Below are positions 18,370 through 25,723 of a stretch of DNA of 64,000 bases, in pieces. The stretch comes from Pseudomonas ekonensis (lineage in GTDB: Bacteria; Pseudomonadota; Gammaproteobacteria; Pseudomonadales; Pseudomonadaceae), in contig NZ_JAHSTS010000002.1 in NCBI RefSeq assembly GCF_019145435.1, positions 1,612,001-1,676,000 on the forward strand, in the 5' to 3' direction. The first letter of the stretch is position 1, and every line of letters starts with the position of its first letter. The notes under the pieces were generated by a model. It did not search any database. It was not told the origin of the DNA and worked only from the letters and a program-made list of their open reading frames with translations. The translations under genes were made by a program, and so were the position numbers.

Positions 18370-19523
18370 TCGAACTTCAAAACCTCAGCAAGACCTTCCA
18401 AAGCAACGGCAAAGACGTGAAAGCCGTGGACTCGGTAAGCCTGACCGTCAATGAAGGTGAAATTTGCGTGTTCCTCGGGCCATCGGGTTGCGGCAAAAGC
18501 ACCACACTGAAAATGATCAACCGCCTGATCAAACCGACCTCGGGCAAGATCCTGATCAACGGCGAAGACACTACCGACCTCGACGAAGTGACCCTGCGCC
18601 GCAACATCGGCTATGTGATCCAGCAGATCGGGCTGTTCCCCAACATGACCATCGAAGAAAACATTGTCGTCGTGCCGAAACTGCTCGGCTGGGACAAACA
18701 GAAATGCCACGACCGCGCCCGCGAACTGATGAGCATGATCAAGCTTGAGCCCAAGCAATATCTGCATCGTTACCCGCGTGAACTGTCCGGCGGCCAGCAA
18801 CAACGGATCGGTGTGATCCGCGCATTGGCGGCGGATGCGCCGCTGTTGCTGATGGACGAGCCGTTCGGCGCGGTCGATCCGATCAACCGCGAGATGATCC
18901 AGAACGAGTTCTTCGAGATGCAGCGGGCGCTGAACAAGACGGTGATCATGGTCAGCCACGACATCGACGAAGCGATCAAGCTCGGCGACAAGATCGCGAT
19001 CTTCCGCGCCGGCAAGCTGTTGCAGATCGACCATCCGGACACCTTGCTCGCGCACCCGGCGGACGACTTCGTCAGCCACTTCGTCGGCCAGGACAGCACC
19101 CTCAAACGCCTGCTGCTGGTGAAGGCCGAAGACGCCGCGGACAACGCGCCGTCGGTGAGCCCGGACACCCCGGTGGCCGAGGCGCTGGAACTGATGGACG
19201 AACTCGACCGCCGCTACGTCGTGGTCACCTGCGCCGAGAACAAGGCGCTGGGCTATGTGCGCCGCCGCGACCTGCACCGCCAGACCGGCGCCTGCGGGCA
19301 ATTCCTGCGCGAATTCAACGCCACGGCGGCGTATGACGAGCACCTGCGGATCCTGTTGTCGCGCATGTACGAGTTCAACCGCGCGTGGCTGCCTGTGCTG
19401 GACGCCGAGCGGGTGTTCCTCGGCGAGGTCACCCAGGAATCGATTGCGGCGTACCTGAGCTCGGGCCGTTCGCGGGGGATGAAGACCCATATCGTGTCGC
19501 CGGCCGAGGCCGCAGTGGCTTGA
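18366..19523 (+). CDS. Compatible-solute ABC transporter ATP-binding protein with CBS domains (OpuCA-like)
   Basis: A 385-residue ATPase of the OpuCA/ProV class. Walker A is GPSGCGKST at residues 38-46 and the signature LSGGQQQR at 140-147; Q-loop and H-loop motifs are intact. After about residue 260 comes a CBS-domain pair (VSPDTPVAEALELMDELDRRYVVV and a second, weaker one), which in OpuA/OpuC systems senses ionic strength or cyclic di-AMP. It overlaps the permease by 4 bases and ends the operon. A REP pair starts about 30 bases downstream. Confidence 0.92.
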   Translation: MIELQNLSKTFQSNGKDVKAVDSVSLTVNEGEICVFLGPSGCGKSTTLKMINRLIKPTSGKILINGEDTTDLDEVTLRRNIGYVIQQIGLFPNMTIEENIVVVPKLLGWDKQKCHDRARELMSMIKLEPKQYLHRYPRELSGGQQQRIGVIRALAADAPLLLMDEPFGAVDPINREMIQNEFFEMQRALNKTVIMVSHDIDEAIKLGDKIAIFRAGKLLQIDHPDTLLAHPADDFVSHFVGQDSTLKRLLLVKAEDAADNAPSVSPDTPVAEALELMDELDRRYVVVTCAENKALGYVRRRDLHRQTGACGQFLREFNATAAYDEHLRILLSRMYEFNRAWLPVLDAERVFLGEVTQESIAAYLSSGRSRGMKTHIVSPAEAAVA

Positions 19524-19554
19524 TCACTCATCTGGCCCGGTAAAGACACGACCC

Positions 19555-19646
19555 TTGCAGGAGTGAGCCTGCTCGCGATAGCGCAATATCCGTCAACAAA
19601 GATGTCGACTGGAAAAAAGTCATCGCGAGCAGGCTCACTCCTGCAG
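19555..19646. repeat. REPIN (inverted pair of REP elements)
   Basis: TTGCAGGAGTGAGCCTGCTCGCGAT (19555-19579) and its near-exact reverse complement (19622-19646) face each other across about 42 bases. This is the mobile two-REP unit typical of P. fluorescens genomes. Confidence 0.9.
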
Positions 19647-20040
19647 GAACGAGGTGATTTTTTCTTCATGCGCAAGGCGGAAAAGAATCTCAACAGCCAC
19701 GCCAGCAGAATCTCTGCAAAGCGCCCCCTGCAAACAACGAAAATCCTCCTCAGCCACCTCTCTCGCGGCCAACGTCGCCGATGTTGCGTCGATCGCACTT
19801 GGCTATGACTTAGCCGGTAAAAACCGCGAACGTGCAGCTATTCTTAACACTTCAAAATTCTCGGGGAACATCAGCCCGTCATCTCTGTCCGCTACAAGGA
19901 GAGACGCGGACGACGTACGTCAGAAGCGTGCAAAAACGCGACATTTTTAGTTGATCTCAGGCCCCCCACGCCCTAAAGTTCGCGCCGAACGTCCATGCTG
20001 GAAACGATCCATCCGGCTCAAGTACTGACGACGAGACAGC

Positions 20041-20081
20041 AAGGCCAAGGGAAAGAAAGCTGCATTTCCCATGGCCTTTTT
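20041..20081 (+). terminator. Orphan rho-independent terminator upstream of speC
   Basis: AAGGCCAAGGGAAA (20041-20054) and TTTCCCATGGCCTT (20065-20078) pair at 13 of 14 positions with a 10-base loop, followed by a T-run to 20081. No + strand gene ends within 500 bases upstream, so it terminates either a small RNA or the speC leader transcript. Confidence 0.8.
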
Positions 20082-20141
20082 GCTTTCGGCGACATGCCTT
20101 GGGAAGTAGGCGAACCAAAGTGGGGATACGGAGGACGTTCA

Positions 20142-20174
20142 TTGCACCCATTGTTTTCACGAGTTTGCCCATAG
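20142..20174 (+). CDS. Possible leader peptide of speC (10 codons, TTG start)
   Basis: GGAGG at 20130-20134 is 7 bases before a TTG that opens a 10-codon frame reading MHPLFSRVCP and ending in TAG at 20172-20174. The stop codon lies on the speC ribosome-binding site AGGAG (20173-20177). A last-codon proline before the stop is a feature of some regulatory stalling peptides such as TnaC. It may also be a chance Shine-Dalgarno match. Nothing but position and spacing supports it. Confidence 0.3.
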   Translation: MHPLFSRVCP

Positions 20175-20186
20175 GAGCTCCCAGGT

Positions 20187-21350
20187 ATGTCGATCCAGGT
20201 CGAAGACTATTTCGCGCGCGAAACCTTTCAGAAGATGAAGGCGTTCGCCGACAAGCAGGAAACCCCGTTCGTGGTGATCGACACCGCGATGATCGCCCAG
20301 GCCTACGATGACCTGCGCGCCGGTTTCGAATTCGCCAAGGTCTACTACGCGGTCAAGGCCAACCCGGCCGTCGAGATCATCGACGTGCTCAAGGAAAAGG
20401 GTTCGAGCTTCGACATCGCCTCCATCTACGAGCTGGACAAAGTGCTGGGCCGCGGCGTGCGCCCGGACCAGATCAGCTACGGCAACACCATCAAGAAGTC
20501 CAAGGACATCCGCTACTTCTATGAGAAGGGCGTGCGTCTGTTCGCCACCGACTCGGAAGCCGACCTGCGCAACATCGCCAAGGCCGCCCCGGGCGCCAAA
20601 GTCTACGTGCGCATCCTGACCGAAGGCTCGACCACCGCCGACTGGCCGCTGTCGCGCAAGTTCGGCTGCCAGACCGACATGGCCATGGACCTGCTGATCC
20701 TCGCCCGCGACCTGGGCCTGGTGCCTTACGGCATCTCGTTCCACGTCGGCTCGCAGCAGCGCGACATCAGCGTCTGGGACGCGGCCATCGCCAAGGTCAA
20801 GGTGATCTTCGAACGCCTGAAGGAAGAAGACGGCATCCACCTGAAGCTGATCAACATGGGCGGCGGCTTCCCGGCCAACTACATCACCCGCACCAACAGC
20901 CTGGAAACCTACGCGGAAGAAATCATCCGTTTCCTGAAAGAAGACTTCGGCGACGACCTGCCGGAAATCATCCTGGAGCCGGGCCGCTCGCTGATCGCCA
21001 ACGCCGGCATCCTGGTCAGTGAAGTGGTGCTGGTGGCGCGCAAGTCGCGCACCGCCGTCGAGCGCTGGGTGTACACCGACGTGGGCAAGTTCTCCGGCCT
21101 GATCGAAACCATGGACGAAGCCATCAAGTTCCCGATCTGGACCGAGAAGAAAGGCGAGATGGAAGAAGTGGTCATCGCAGGTCCCACTTGCGACAGCGCC
21201 GACATCATGTACGAGAACTACAAGTACGGCCTGCCGCTGAACCTGGCCATCGGCGACCGCCTGTACTGGCTGTCGACCGGCGCGTACACCACCAGCTACA
21301 GCGCAGTGGAGTTCAACGGCTTTCCGCCGCTGAAGTCGTACTACGTATAA
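20187..21350 (+). CDS. speC: Ornithine (lysine/ornithine) decarboxylase, PLP-dependent fold-III
   Basis: It converts ornithine to putrescine, the first step of polyamine synthesis. The 387-residue protein is of the alanine-racemase-fold (eukaryotic-like) class, not the large E. coli SpeC type. The PLP lysine is Lys57 in YYAVKANP; later motifs are HVGSQ, the glycine-rich GGGFP phosphate loop, EPGR, and GPTCDSAD with the catalytic cysteine. AGGAGC precedes the ATG at 20187. It matches PA4519 by type and by its neighbours. A terminator follows directly. Confidence 0.95.
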   Translation: MSIQVEDYFARETFQKMKAFADKQETPFVVIDTAMIAQAYDDLRAGFEFAKVYYAVKANPAVEIIDVLKEKGSSFDIASIYELDKVLGRGVRPDQISYGNTIKKSKDIRYFYEKGVRLFATDSEADLRNIAKAAPGAKVYVRILTEGSTTADWPLSRKFGCQTDMAMDLLILARDLGLVPYGISFHVGSQQRDISVWDAAIAKVKVIFERLKEEDGIHLKLINMGGGFPANYITRTNSLETYAEEIIRFLKEDFGDDLPEIILEPGRSLIANAGILVSEVVLVARKSRTAVERWVYTDVGKFSGLIETMDEAIKFPIWTEKKGEMEEVVIAGPTCDSADIMYENYKYGLPLNLAIGDRLYWLSTGAYTTSYSAVEFNGFPPLKSYYV

Positions 21351-21380
21351 AGGCAGCGGTCAGTTTCAAGCGCCAAGCGA

Positions 21381-21408
21381 AAGCCCATGACACGTCATGG
21401 GCTTTTTT
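21381..21408 (+). terminator. Terminator after speC
   Basis: AAGCCCATGAC (21381-21391) and GTCATGGGCTT (21394-21404) form an 11-bp stem followed by a T-run. It starts 30 bases after the speC stop. Confidence 0.95.
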
Positions 21409-21422
21409 GTTTGGCACCTCGC

Positions 21423-21513
21423 CTGCAGGAGCGCGCCTGCTCGCGATGGCGTCGTGTCAGGCTCCGGCATCTGCAATGGCCCACCGTTTTCGCGAGCCGG
21501 CTCGCTCCCACAG
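21423..21513. repeat. REPIN (inverted REP pair)
   Basis: A left copy (21423-21450, TGCAGGAGCGCGCCTGCTCG core) and an inverted right copy (21488-21513, ending CTCGCTCCCACAG) lie between the convergent speC and Sel1 genes. Confidence 0.85.
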
Positions 21514-21515
21514 GG

Positions 21516-22271
21516 TCAGGCAGTCAGCTCGTCTTGGCGCGTCCGGTAGGTTTCTGCGATGGCCTGTATCCGGGGATCACTCGCCCCGGCCAGCGCTTCG
21601 CTCGCCACCCGCAAAAATTTCAGATTGCCGCCGACCCGCGCCTTTTCCAGCCAGACCAGTGCCTCATCGACTCGCCCCTGATCCGCCAGCACTGCTGCAT
21701 GACTGAACTGCCCACGAAAGTCCCCGGCCTCGGCCGAGCGGCGATACCACTCATGCGCCGCCGCCACATCCTGCGCACACGCCCGCCCTTGCTCCAGATA
21801 GCGCCCCAACAGGTTCATGGACTTGGCATGCCCCTGCTCAGCGGCGCATCGATACAGATCCAGCGCTTGCCGCTGGTCCTCGTCCACGCCGCGCCCGGTG
21901 GCGAGCAGATTGGCGAGGTTGTACATCGCCCAGTCCAAGCCGGCCTGCGCCGCGATTCGATAATGCTGCGCGGCAAGCGAAGCGTCCGCCGCACATCCCC
22001 AGCCGTGCTCATGGCAGCGGCCGAGCATGTTGCGCGCCATCGCATGGCCTTGCCCTGCCGCGATCCCGAACCAACGCTGGGCGAGCGGCAGGTCCTGGGC
22101 GATGCCATGACCATCGAGCAGGATCTGCCCCAGCAATGCCTGCGCCTCGAGCACGCCTTCGCTTGCCGCCAACAGGATCGCCTGGGCCGCGCGGGCCGGG
22201 CTTTCTTCGAGCATGGCGTTGAGCCGGTCGCCGTCGAGGACTTCCTCACGGCGCAAGCGGAAGTCCGTCAC
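21516..22271 (-). CDS. Sel1-repeat (TPR-like) protein, PA4516-like
   Basis: A 251-residue protein made of about five Sel1-type helical repeats between residues 35 and 215, recognisable from recurring patterns such as MLGRCHEHGWG, NLANLLATGRGV and NLLGRYLEQG. No signal peptide is visible, so it is probably a cytoplasmic scaffold. It starts with GTG at 22271 immediately after the piuC TAA stop (22274-22272), so the two are translationally coupled. Sel1 proteins mediate protein contacts; the partner here is unknown, but context points to iron metabolism. Confidence 0.85.
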   Translation of the reverse strand: MTDFRLRREEVLDGDRLNAMLEESPARAAQAILLAASEGVLEAQALLGQILLDGHGIAQDLPLAQRWFGIAAGQGHAMARNMLGRCHEHGWGCAADASLAAQHYRIAAQAGLDWAMYNLANLLATGRGVDEDQRQALDLYRCAAEQGHAKSMNLLGRYLEQGRACAQDVAAAHEWYRRSAEAGDFRGQFSHAAVLADQGRVDEALVWLEKARVGGNLKFLRVASEALAGASDPRIQAIAETYRTRQDELTA

Positions 22272-22952
22272 TTACACCTCGACCCAGCGACGCAGCAGGT
22301 TGTGGTAGGTGCCGGTGAGGCGGATCAGCGAAGGGTGGTCAGGCATGTCCTGGGTGAGCTGACGGATCGCGCCGTCCATCTCGAACAGCAAGGCGCGCTG
22401 GCTGTCTTCGCGCACCAGGCTCTGCGTCCAGAAGAACGACGCGTAGCGCGCGCCGCGGGTGACGGCGTTGACCTTGTGCAGGCTGGTGCCGGGGTACAGC
22501 ACCATGTCGCCGGCGGGCAGCTTGACCCGCTGGGTGCCGTAGGTGTCGTGGATCTCCAGTTCGCCGCCGTCGTAGTCCTCAGGCTCGCTGAAGAACAGCG
22601 TGGCCGACAGGTCCGTGCGCACCCGCTCGATGCTGCCCTTGGGCTGGCGCACCGCATTGTCGATGTGGAAGCCGAAGCTGCCGCCGGCGGTGTAGCAGTT
22701 GAACAGCGGCGGGAACACCTTGTGCGGCAGCGCAGCGGACATGAACAGCGGGTTTTTCCACAGCCGGTCGAGCATGGCCGCGCCGATTTCCTTGGCCAGC
22801 GGATGGCCTTCGGGCAATTGCAGATTGTGCTTGGCCTTGGCCGATTGGTAGCCGGCGGTGATCTTGCCGTCGGCCCAGTCGGCCTGCTCCAGCGCCTCGC
22901 GGATGCGCTGCACTTCGTCCTTTTCGAACAGCCCGGGGATGTGCAGCAGCAT
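22272..22952 (-). CDS. piuC: PKHD-type Fe(II)/2-oxoglutarate dioxygenase PiuC
   Basis: A 226-residue hydroxylase of the PKHD/PiuC family, equal in length to PA4515. I start at ATG 22952 (MLLHIPGLF), not at the longer frame from 22973, because that start matches the family. The iron ligands are His96 and Asp98 (FHIDN) and His159 (SLHKV); Arg169 binds 2-oxoglutarate. It is divergent from piuA, and loss of either is known in P. aeruginosa to reduce uptake of siderophore-drug conjugates. Its reaction is unknown. A Fur-like site lies 34 bases upstream of the start. Confidence 0.93.
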   Translation of the reverse strand: MLLHIPGLFEKDEVQRIREALEQADWADGKITAGYQSAKAKHNLQLPEGHPLAKEIGAAMLDRLWKNPLFMSAALPHKVFPPLFNCYTAGGSFGFHIDNAVRQPKGSIERVRTDLSATLFFSEPEDYDGGELEIHDTYGTQRVKLPAGDMVLYPGTSLHKVNAVTRGARYASFFWTQSLVREDSQRALLFEMDGAIRQLTQDMPDHPSLIRLTGTYHNLLRRWVEV

Positions 22953-22985
22953 GGCGGTGTCACCTGATGGCAAAGAGGCGGCAAT

Positions 22986-23004
22986 GGTATTGATTCTTAT
23001 TGGC
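22986..23004. promoter_or_regulatory. Candidate Fur box upstream of piuC
   Basis: GGTATTGATTCTTATTGGC matches the 19-base Fur consensus GATAATGATAATCATTATC at 12 positions by my count. It lies in the piuC-piuA intergenic region, where iron-dependent control is expected. Confidence 0.5.
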
Positions 23005-23091
23005 TGTGTAAAACCCGCGTGACGAACGAACCGGCAAAACCGTAAGGTTAAATTGTAAAGAATGTAAATTCAGTGCGAATGGCAATGTTTC

Positions 23092-23110
23092 GCAATTGAT
23101 ACGAATACTT
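23092..23110. promoter_or_regulatory. Weak candidate Fur box upstream of piuA
   Basis: GCAATTGATACGAATACTT matches about 10 of 19 Fur consensus positions, with the GATA and AAT core blocks in register, 50 bases before the piuA start. The score is modest and I rely mainly on context. Confidence 0.3.
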
Positions 23111-23159
23111 GTTTACCCTATATTCCGCGACCTCAAATCCTTGGGGAGGGGAATCTTCA

Positions 23160-25487
23160 ATGTCACGTCGACAAGTACAAATGCCGGTCAGCTCACCTCG
23201 TTTGCTCGCTTCTGCCATTGGCGTGGCGATCACCGCCAGCTCCGCTGGCCACGTGGTATTCGCCGCCGAAAAGACCGACAGCAAGCCTTCCGGCAATGCC
23301 ATCGCCCTGGACGCCACGTCCATCACCGGCGAAAACCAGAGTTCGACCTCCTACCAGGTCGAGAAAGCCTCCTCGCCCAAGTACACCGCGCCGCTGGTCG
23401 ACACGCCGCGCTCGGTGACCGTGATTCCGCAACAAGTCCTCAAGGACACCGGCGCCCTGAACATGCAGGACGCGCTGCGCACCGTGCCGGGCATCACCTT
23501 CGGCGCCGGTGAAGGCGGCAACCCTCAGGGCGACCGTCCGTTCATCCGCGGCTTCGACGCCCAGGGCGACACCTACCTGGACGGCGTGCGCGACACCGGC
23601 TCCCAGAGCCGCGAAATCTTCGCCGTGGAAAACATCGAAGTCAGCAAGGGCCCGAACTCGGCCATCGGCGGCCGTGGCGCCGCCGGAGGCAGCATCAACC
23701 TGGTGAGCAAGAAGGCGCACCTGGGCAACTCGTTCGACGGCGGCTTCACCTGGGGCTCCGACCAGACCCAGCGCTACACCCTGGACGGCAACTACCAGTT
23801 CAGCGACACCGCCGCCGGCCGCCTGAACCTGATGAGCCACGAAAGCAACGTCGCCGGCCGCGACAAGGTCGACTACGACCGCTGGGGCATCGCGCCGTCC
23901 CTGGCCTTCGGCCTGGGCACCGACACCCGCGTCAACCTCGACTACTACCACCTCGAGAGCAACGACACCCCGGATTCGGGCATCCCCTACACCATCCCGA
24001 AAGCCGGTTCCGCCGCACGCACCAAGTCCGATCCGGACAAGCCCTACGCCGGCGGCGACCACAGCAACTTCTACGGTCTTGACCGCGACTTCCGCAAGGG
24101 CCGCACCGACACCGCGACCTTCGCCATCGAGCATGACCTGAACGACTCGCTGACGATCAAGAACACCCTGCGCCACGGCACCAGCATGCAGGACTACATC
24201 CTGACCCAGCCGGACGACAGCAAGGGCAACGTCAACAACGGCAGCCTCTGGCGCCGCGCCAACACCCGCGTGAGCAACACCGAGACCACCACCAACCAGA
24301 CCGACCTGTTCGGCACGTTCTACCTGGGCGGCTTCAAGAACAGCTTCTCCACCGGCGTCGAGTACACCCGCGAGGAAAGCAGCAAGTCCTCGTACAACGT
24401 CAACACCGACACCACGCCGCGCACCACCAACGTGCCGTCCAGCACCAACTGCACCCCGGCGATGATCGGCGCACCGAGCGGCTACAACTGCACCTCGCTG
24501 TCCAACCCGAACCCGAACGATCCGTGGAACGGCGCGATCTCGCGCAACTACGCCGGCACCGACACCCAGTCCGACACCTACGCGCTGTACGTGTTCGACA
24601 CCCTGGAGCTGACCGAGCAGTGGCTGGTGAACATGGGCCTGCGCTACGACCACTTCGAGACCGGCTACAAGACCTACACCAACGCGGGCACCACCACCGC
24701 CAAGGGTTCCGACACCAGCGAGTTCGTCACCGGCCAGTTCGGCGTCGTCTACAAGCCGGCCGAGAACGGCAGCATCTATGCGTCCTTCGCCACCTCCGCC
24801 ACGCCGCCGGGCAACACCCTGGGCGAAGGCATGGAAGGCAACCCGCTGGGCGGCACGCCGGACCGCAACGGCAACCTGCTCAAGAGCGACATGGAGCCGG
24901 AAACCACCAAGAACTACGAAATCGGCACCAAGTGGGACCTGCTGAACGATCGCCTGTCGCTGACCGCCGACATCTTCCGCACCGAGAAGGAAAACGCCCG
25001 CGTCCAGGTCGACACCACCTCGTACGAAAACGTCGGCAAGACTCGCGTGCAAGGTATCGAGCTGTCGGCCAGCGGCAAGATCACCGACAAGTGGCAAGTG
25101 TTCGCCGGCTACGCCTACATGGACAGCGAGCAAGTGGACGGCGGCGACCTGCCGGCCAACAAAGCCAACAACGGCAACGAACTGCCCAATACCCCGAAAA
25201 ACAGCGCCAGCCTGTGGACCACCTACCAGCTCACGCCGAAGCTGACCGTCGGCGGCGGGGCATTCTATGTGGACGACGTGTTCGGCAGCGTGGCCAACAC
25301 CACCATGGTCGACTCGTACGTCCGCTACGACGCGATGGCCGCCTACAAGCTGAGCAAGAACGTCGACCTGCAGCTGAACGTGCAGAACCTGACCAACGAA
25401 ACCTACTACGACAAGGCCTTCTCGACCCACTTCGCCAACCAGGCGGCGGGCCGTACGGCACTGTTGAGCACCAACTTCCACTTCTGA
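23160..25487 (+). CDS. piuA: TonB-dependent iron-siderophore receptor PiuA
   Basis: An outer-membrane receptor of 775 residues. ATG 23160 follows GGGGAGGGG and gives a signal peptide ending around VVFAA (residue 35-36). The plug domain is visible from about residue 80 to 190 (DTPRSVTVIPQQVL, then ALRTVPGITF and RGFDAQGDTYLDGVRD), followed by a 22-strand barrel ending in the terminal phenylalanine of FHF. Neighbours piuC and piuB match PA4515 and PA4513, so this is the PA4514 counterpart. In P. aeruginosa PiuA imports catechol-type siderophore conjugates including cefiderocol; its natural ligand is less certain. Confidence 0.93.
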   Translation: MSRRQVQMPVSSPRLLASAIGVAITASSAGHVVFAAEKTDSKPSGNAIALDATSITGENQSSTSYQVEKASSPKYTAPLVDTPRSVTVIPQQVLKDTGALNMQDALRTVPGITFGAGEGGNPQGDRPFIRGFDAQGDTYLDGVRDTGSQSREIFAVENIEVSKGPNSAIGGRGAAGGSINLVSKKAHLGNSFDGGFTWGSDQTQRYTLDGNYQFSDTAAGRLNLMSHESNVAGRDKVDYDRWGIAPSLAFGLGTDTRVNLDYYHLESNDTPDSGIPYTIPKAGSAARTKSDPDKPYAGGDHSNFYGLDRDFRKGRTDTATFAIEHDLNDSLTIKNTLRHGTSMQDYILTQPDDSKGNVNNGSLWRRANTRVSNTETTTNQTDLFGTFYLGGFKNSFSTGVEYTREESSKSSYNVNTDTTPRTTNVPSSTNCTPAMIGAPSGYNCTSLSNPNPNDPWNGAISRNYAGTDTQSDTYALYVFDTLELTEQWLVNMGLRYDHFETGYKTYTNAGTTTAKGSDTSEFVTGQFGVVYKPAENGSIYASFATSATPPGNTLGEGMEGNPLGGTPDRNGNLLKSDMEPETTKNYEIGTKWDLLNDRLSLTADIFRTEKENARVQVDTTSYENVGKTRVQGIELSASGKITDKWQVFAGYAYMDSEQVDGGDLPANKANNGNELPNTPKNSASLWTTYQLTPKLTVGGGAFYVDDVFGSVANTTMVDSYVRYDAMAAYKLSKNVDLQLNVQNLTNETYYDKAFSTHFANQAAGRTALLSTNFHF

Positions 25488-25500
25488 CGTCGGCAAGACC

Positions 25501-25591
25501 TGCAGGAGCGAGCCTGTTCGCGATGGCGATCGATCAGCGACATCGATGCTGACTGGCCCACCGCTTTCGCGGGCAGGCTCGCTCCCGCAAG
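25501..25591. repeat. REPIN (inverted REP pair)
   Basis: Left copy 25501-25528 and inverted right copy 25565-25591 share GGAGCGAGCCTG and CAGGCTCGCTCC cores. They sit directly after piuA and before its terminator. Confidence 0.9.
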
Positions 25592-25606
25592 GAAGTCGTG
25601 GAAACG

Positions 25607-25642
25607 CAAATGCCCCGTTCATTCGATTGAACGGGGCATTTG
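25607..25642 (+). terminator. Terminator after piuA
   Basis: CAAATGCCCCGTTCA and TGAACGGGGCATTTG are perfect 15-bp arms with a 6-base loop. The TTTG end gives only a short T-run, but the stem is very strong. Confidence 0.85.
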
Positions 25643-25723
25643 TGCGTAATCAAAGAACGCTTCTCAAAGGCCACGGCATAATGCGCGCCGTGACGACATT
25701 TTCGAACGGACAAGGCGAATGAC

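Larger units (their letters stand above)
19524..20186. other. Long region before speC: REPIN, candidate small RNA or leader
   Basis: This 660-base gap holds no protein gene of normal size. After the REPIN come an inverted repeat GGCTA-N5-TAGCC (19801-19815), a hairpin GTCCGC/GCGGAC (19887-19892, 19906-19911) whose loop contains AAGGAGAG, a strong orphan terminator (20041-20081) and a tiny TTG-started ORF (20142-20174). The arrangement suggests either a free small RNA ending at the terminator or a long attenuated speC leader. Confidence 0.5.

Noticed and set aside
16072..19523. Assigning a single substrate (glycine betaine, choline or carnitine) to the OpuC-type transporter
   Set aside because: The binding-pocket residues cannot be compared reliably here, so I kept a general name.
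23193..25622. 809-codon open frame opposite piuA, and similar long frames opposite the dppA genes, infB, nusA and piuB
   Set aside because: They are antisense shadows caused by GC-rich codon use: no ribosome-binding sites, Val/Ala/Gly/His-rich compositions, and the sense frames encode known families.
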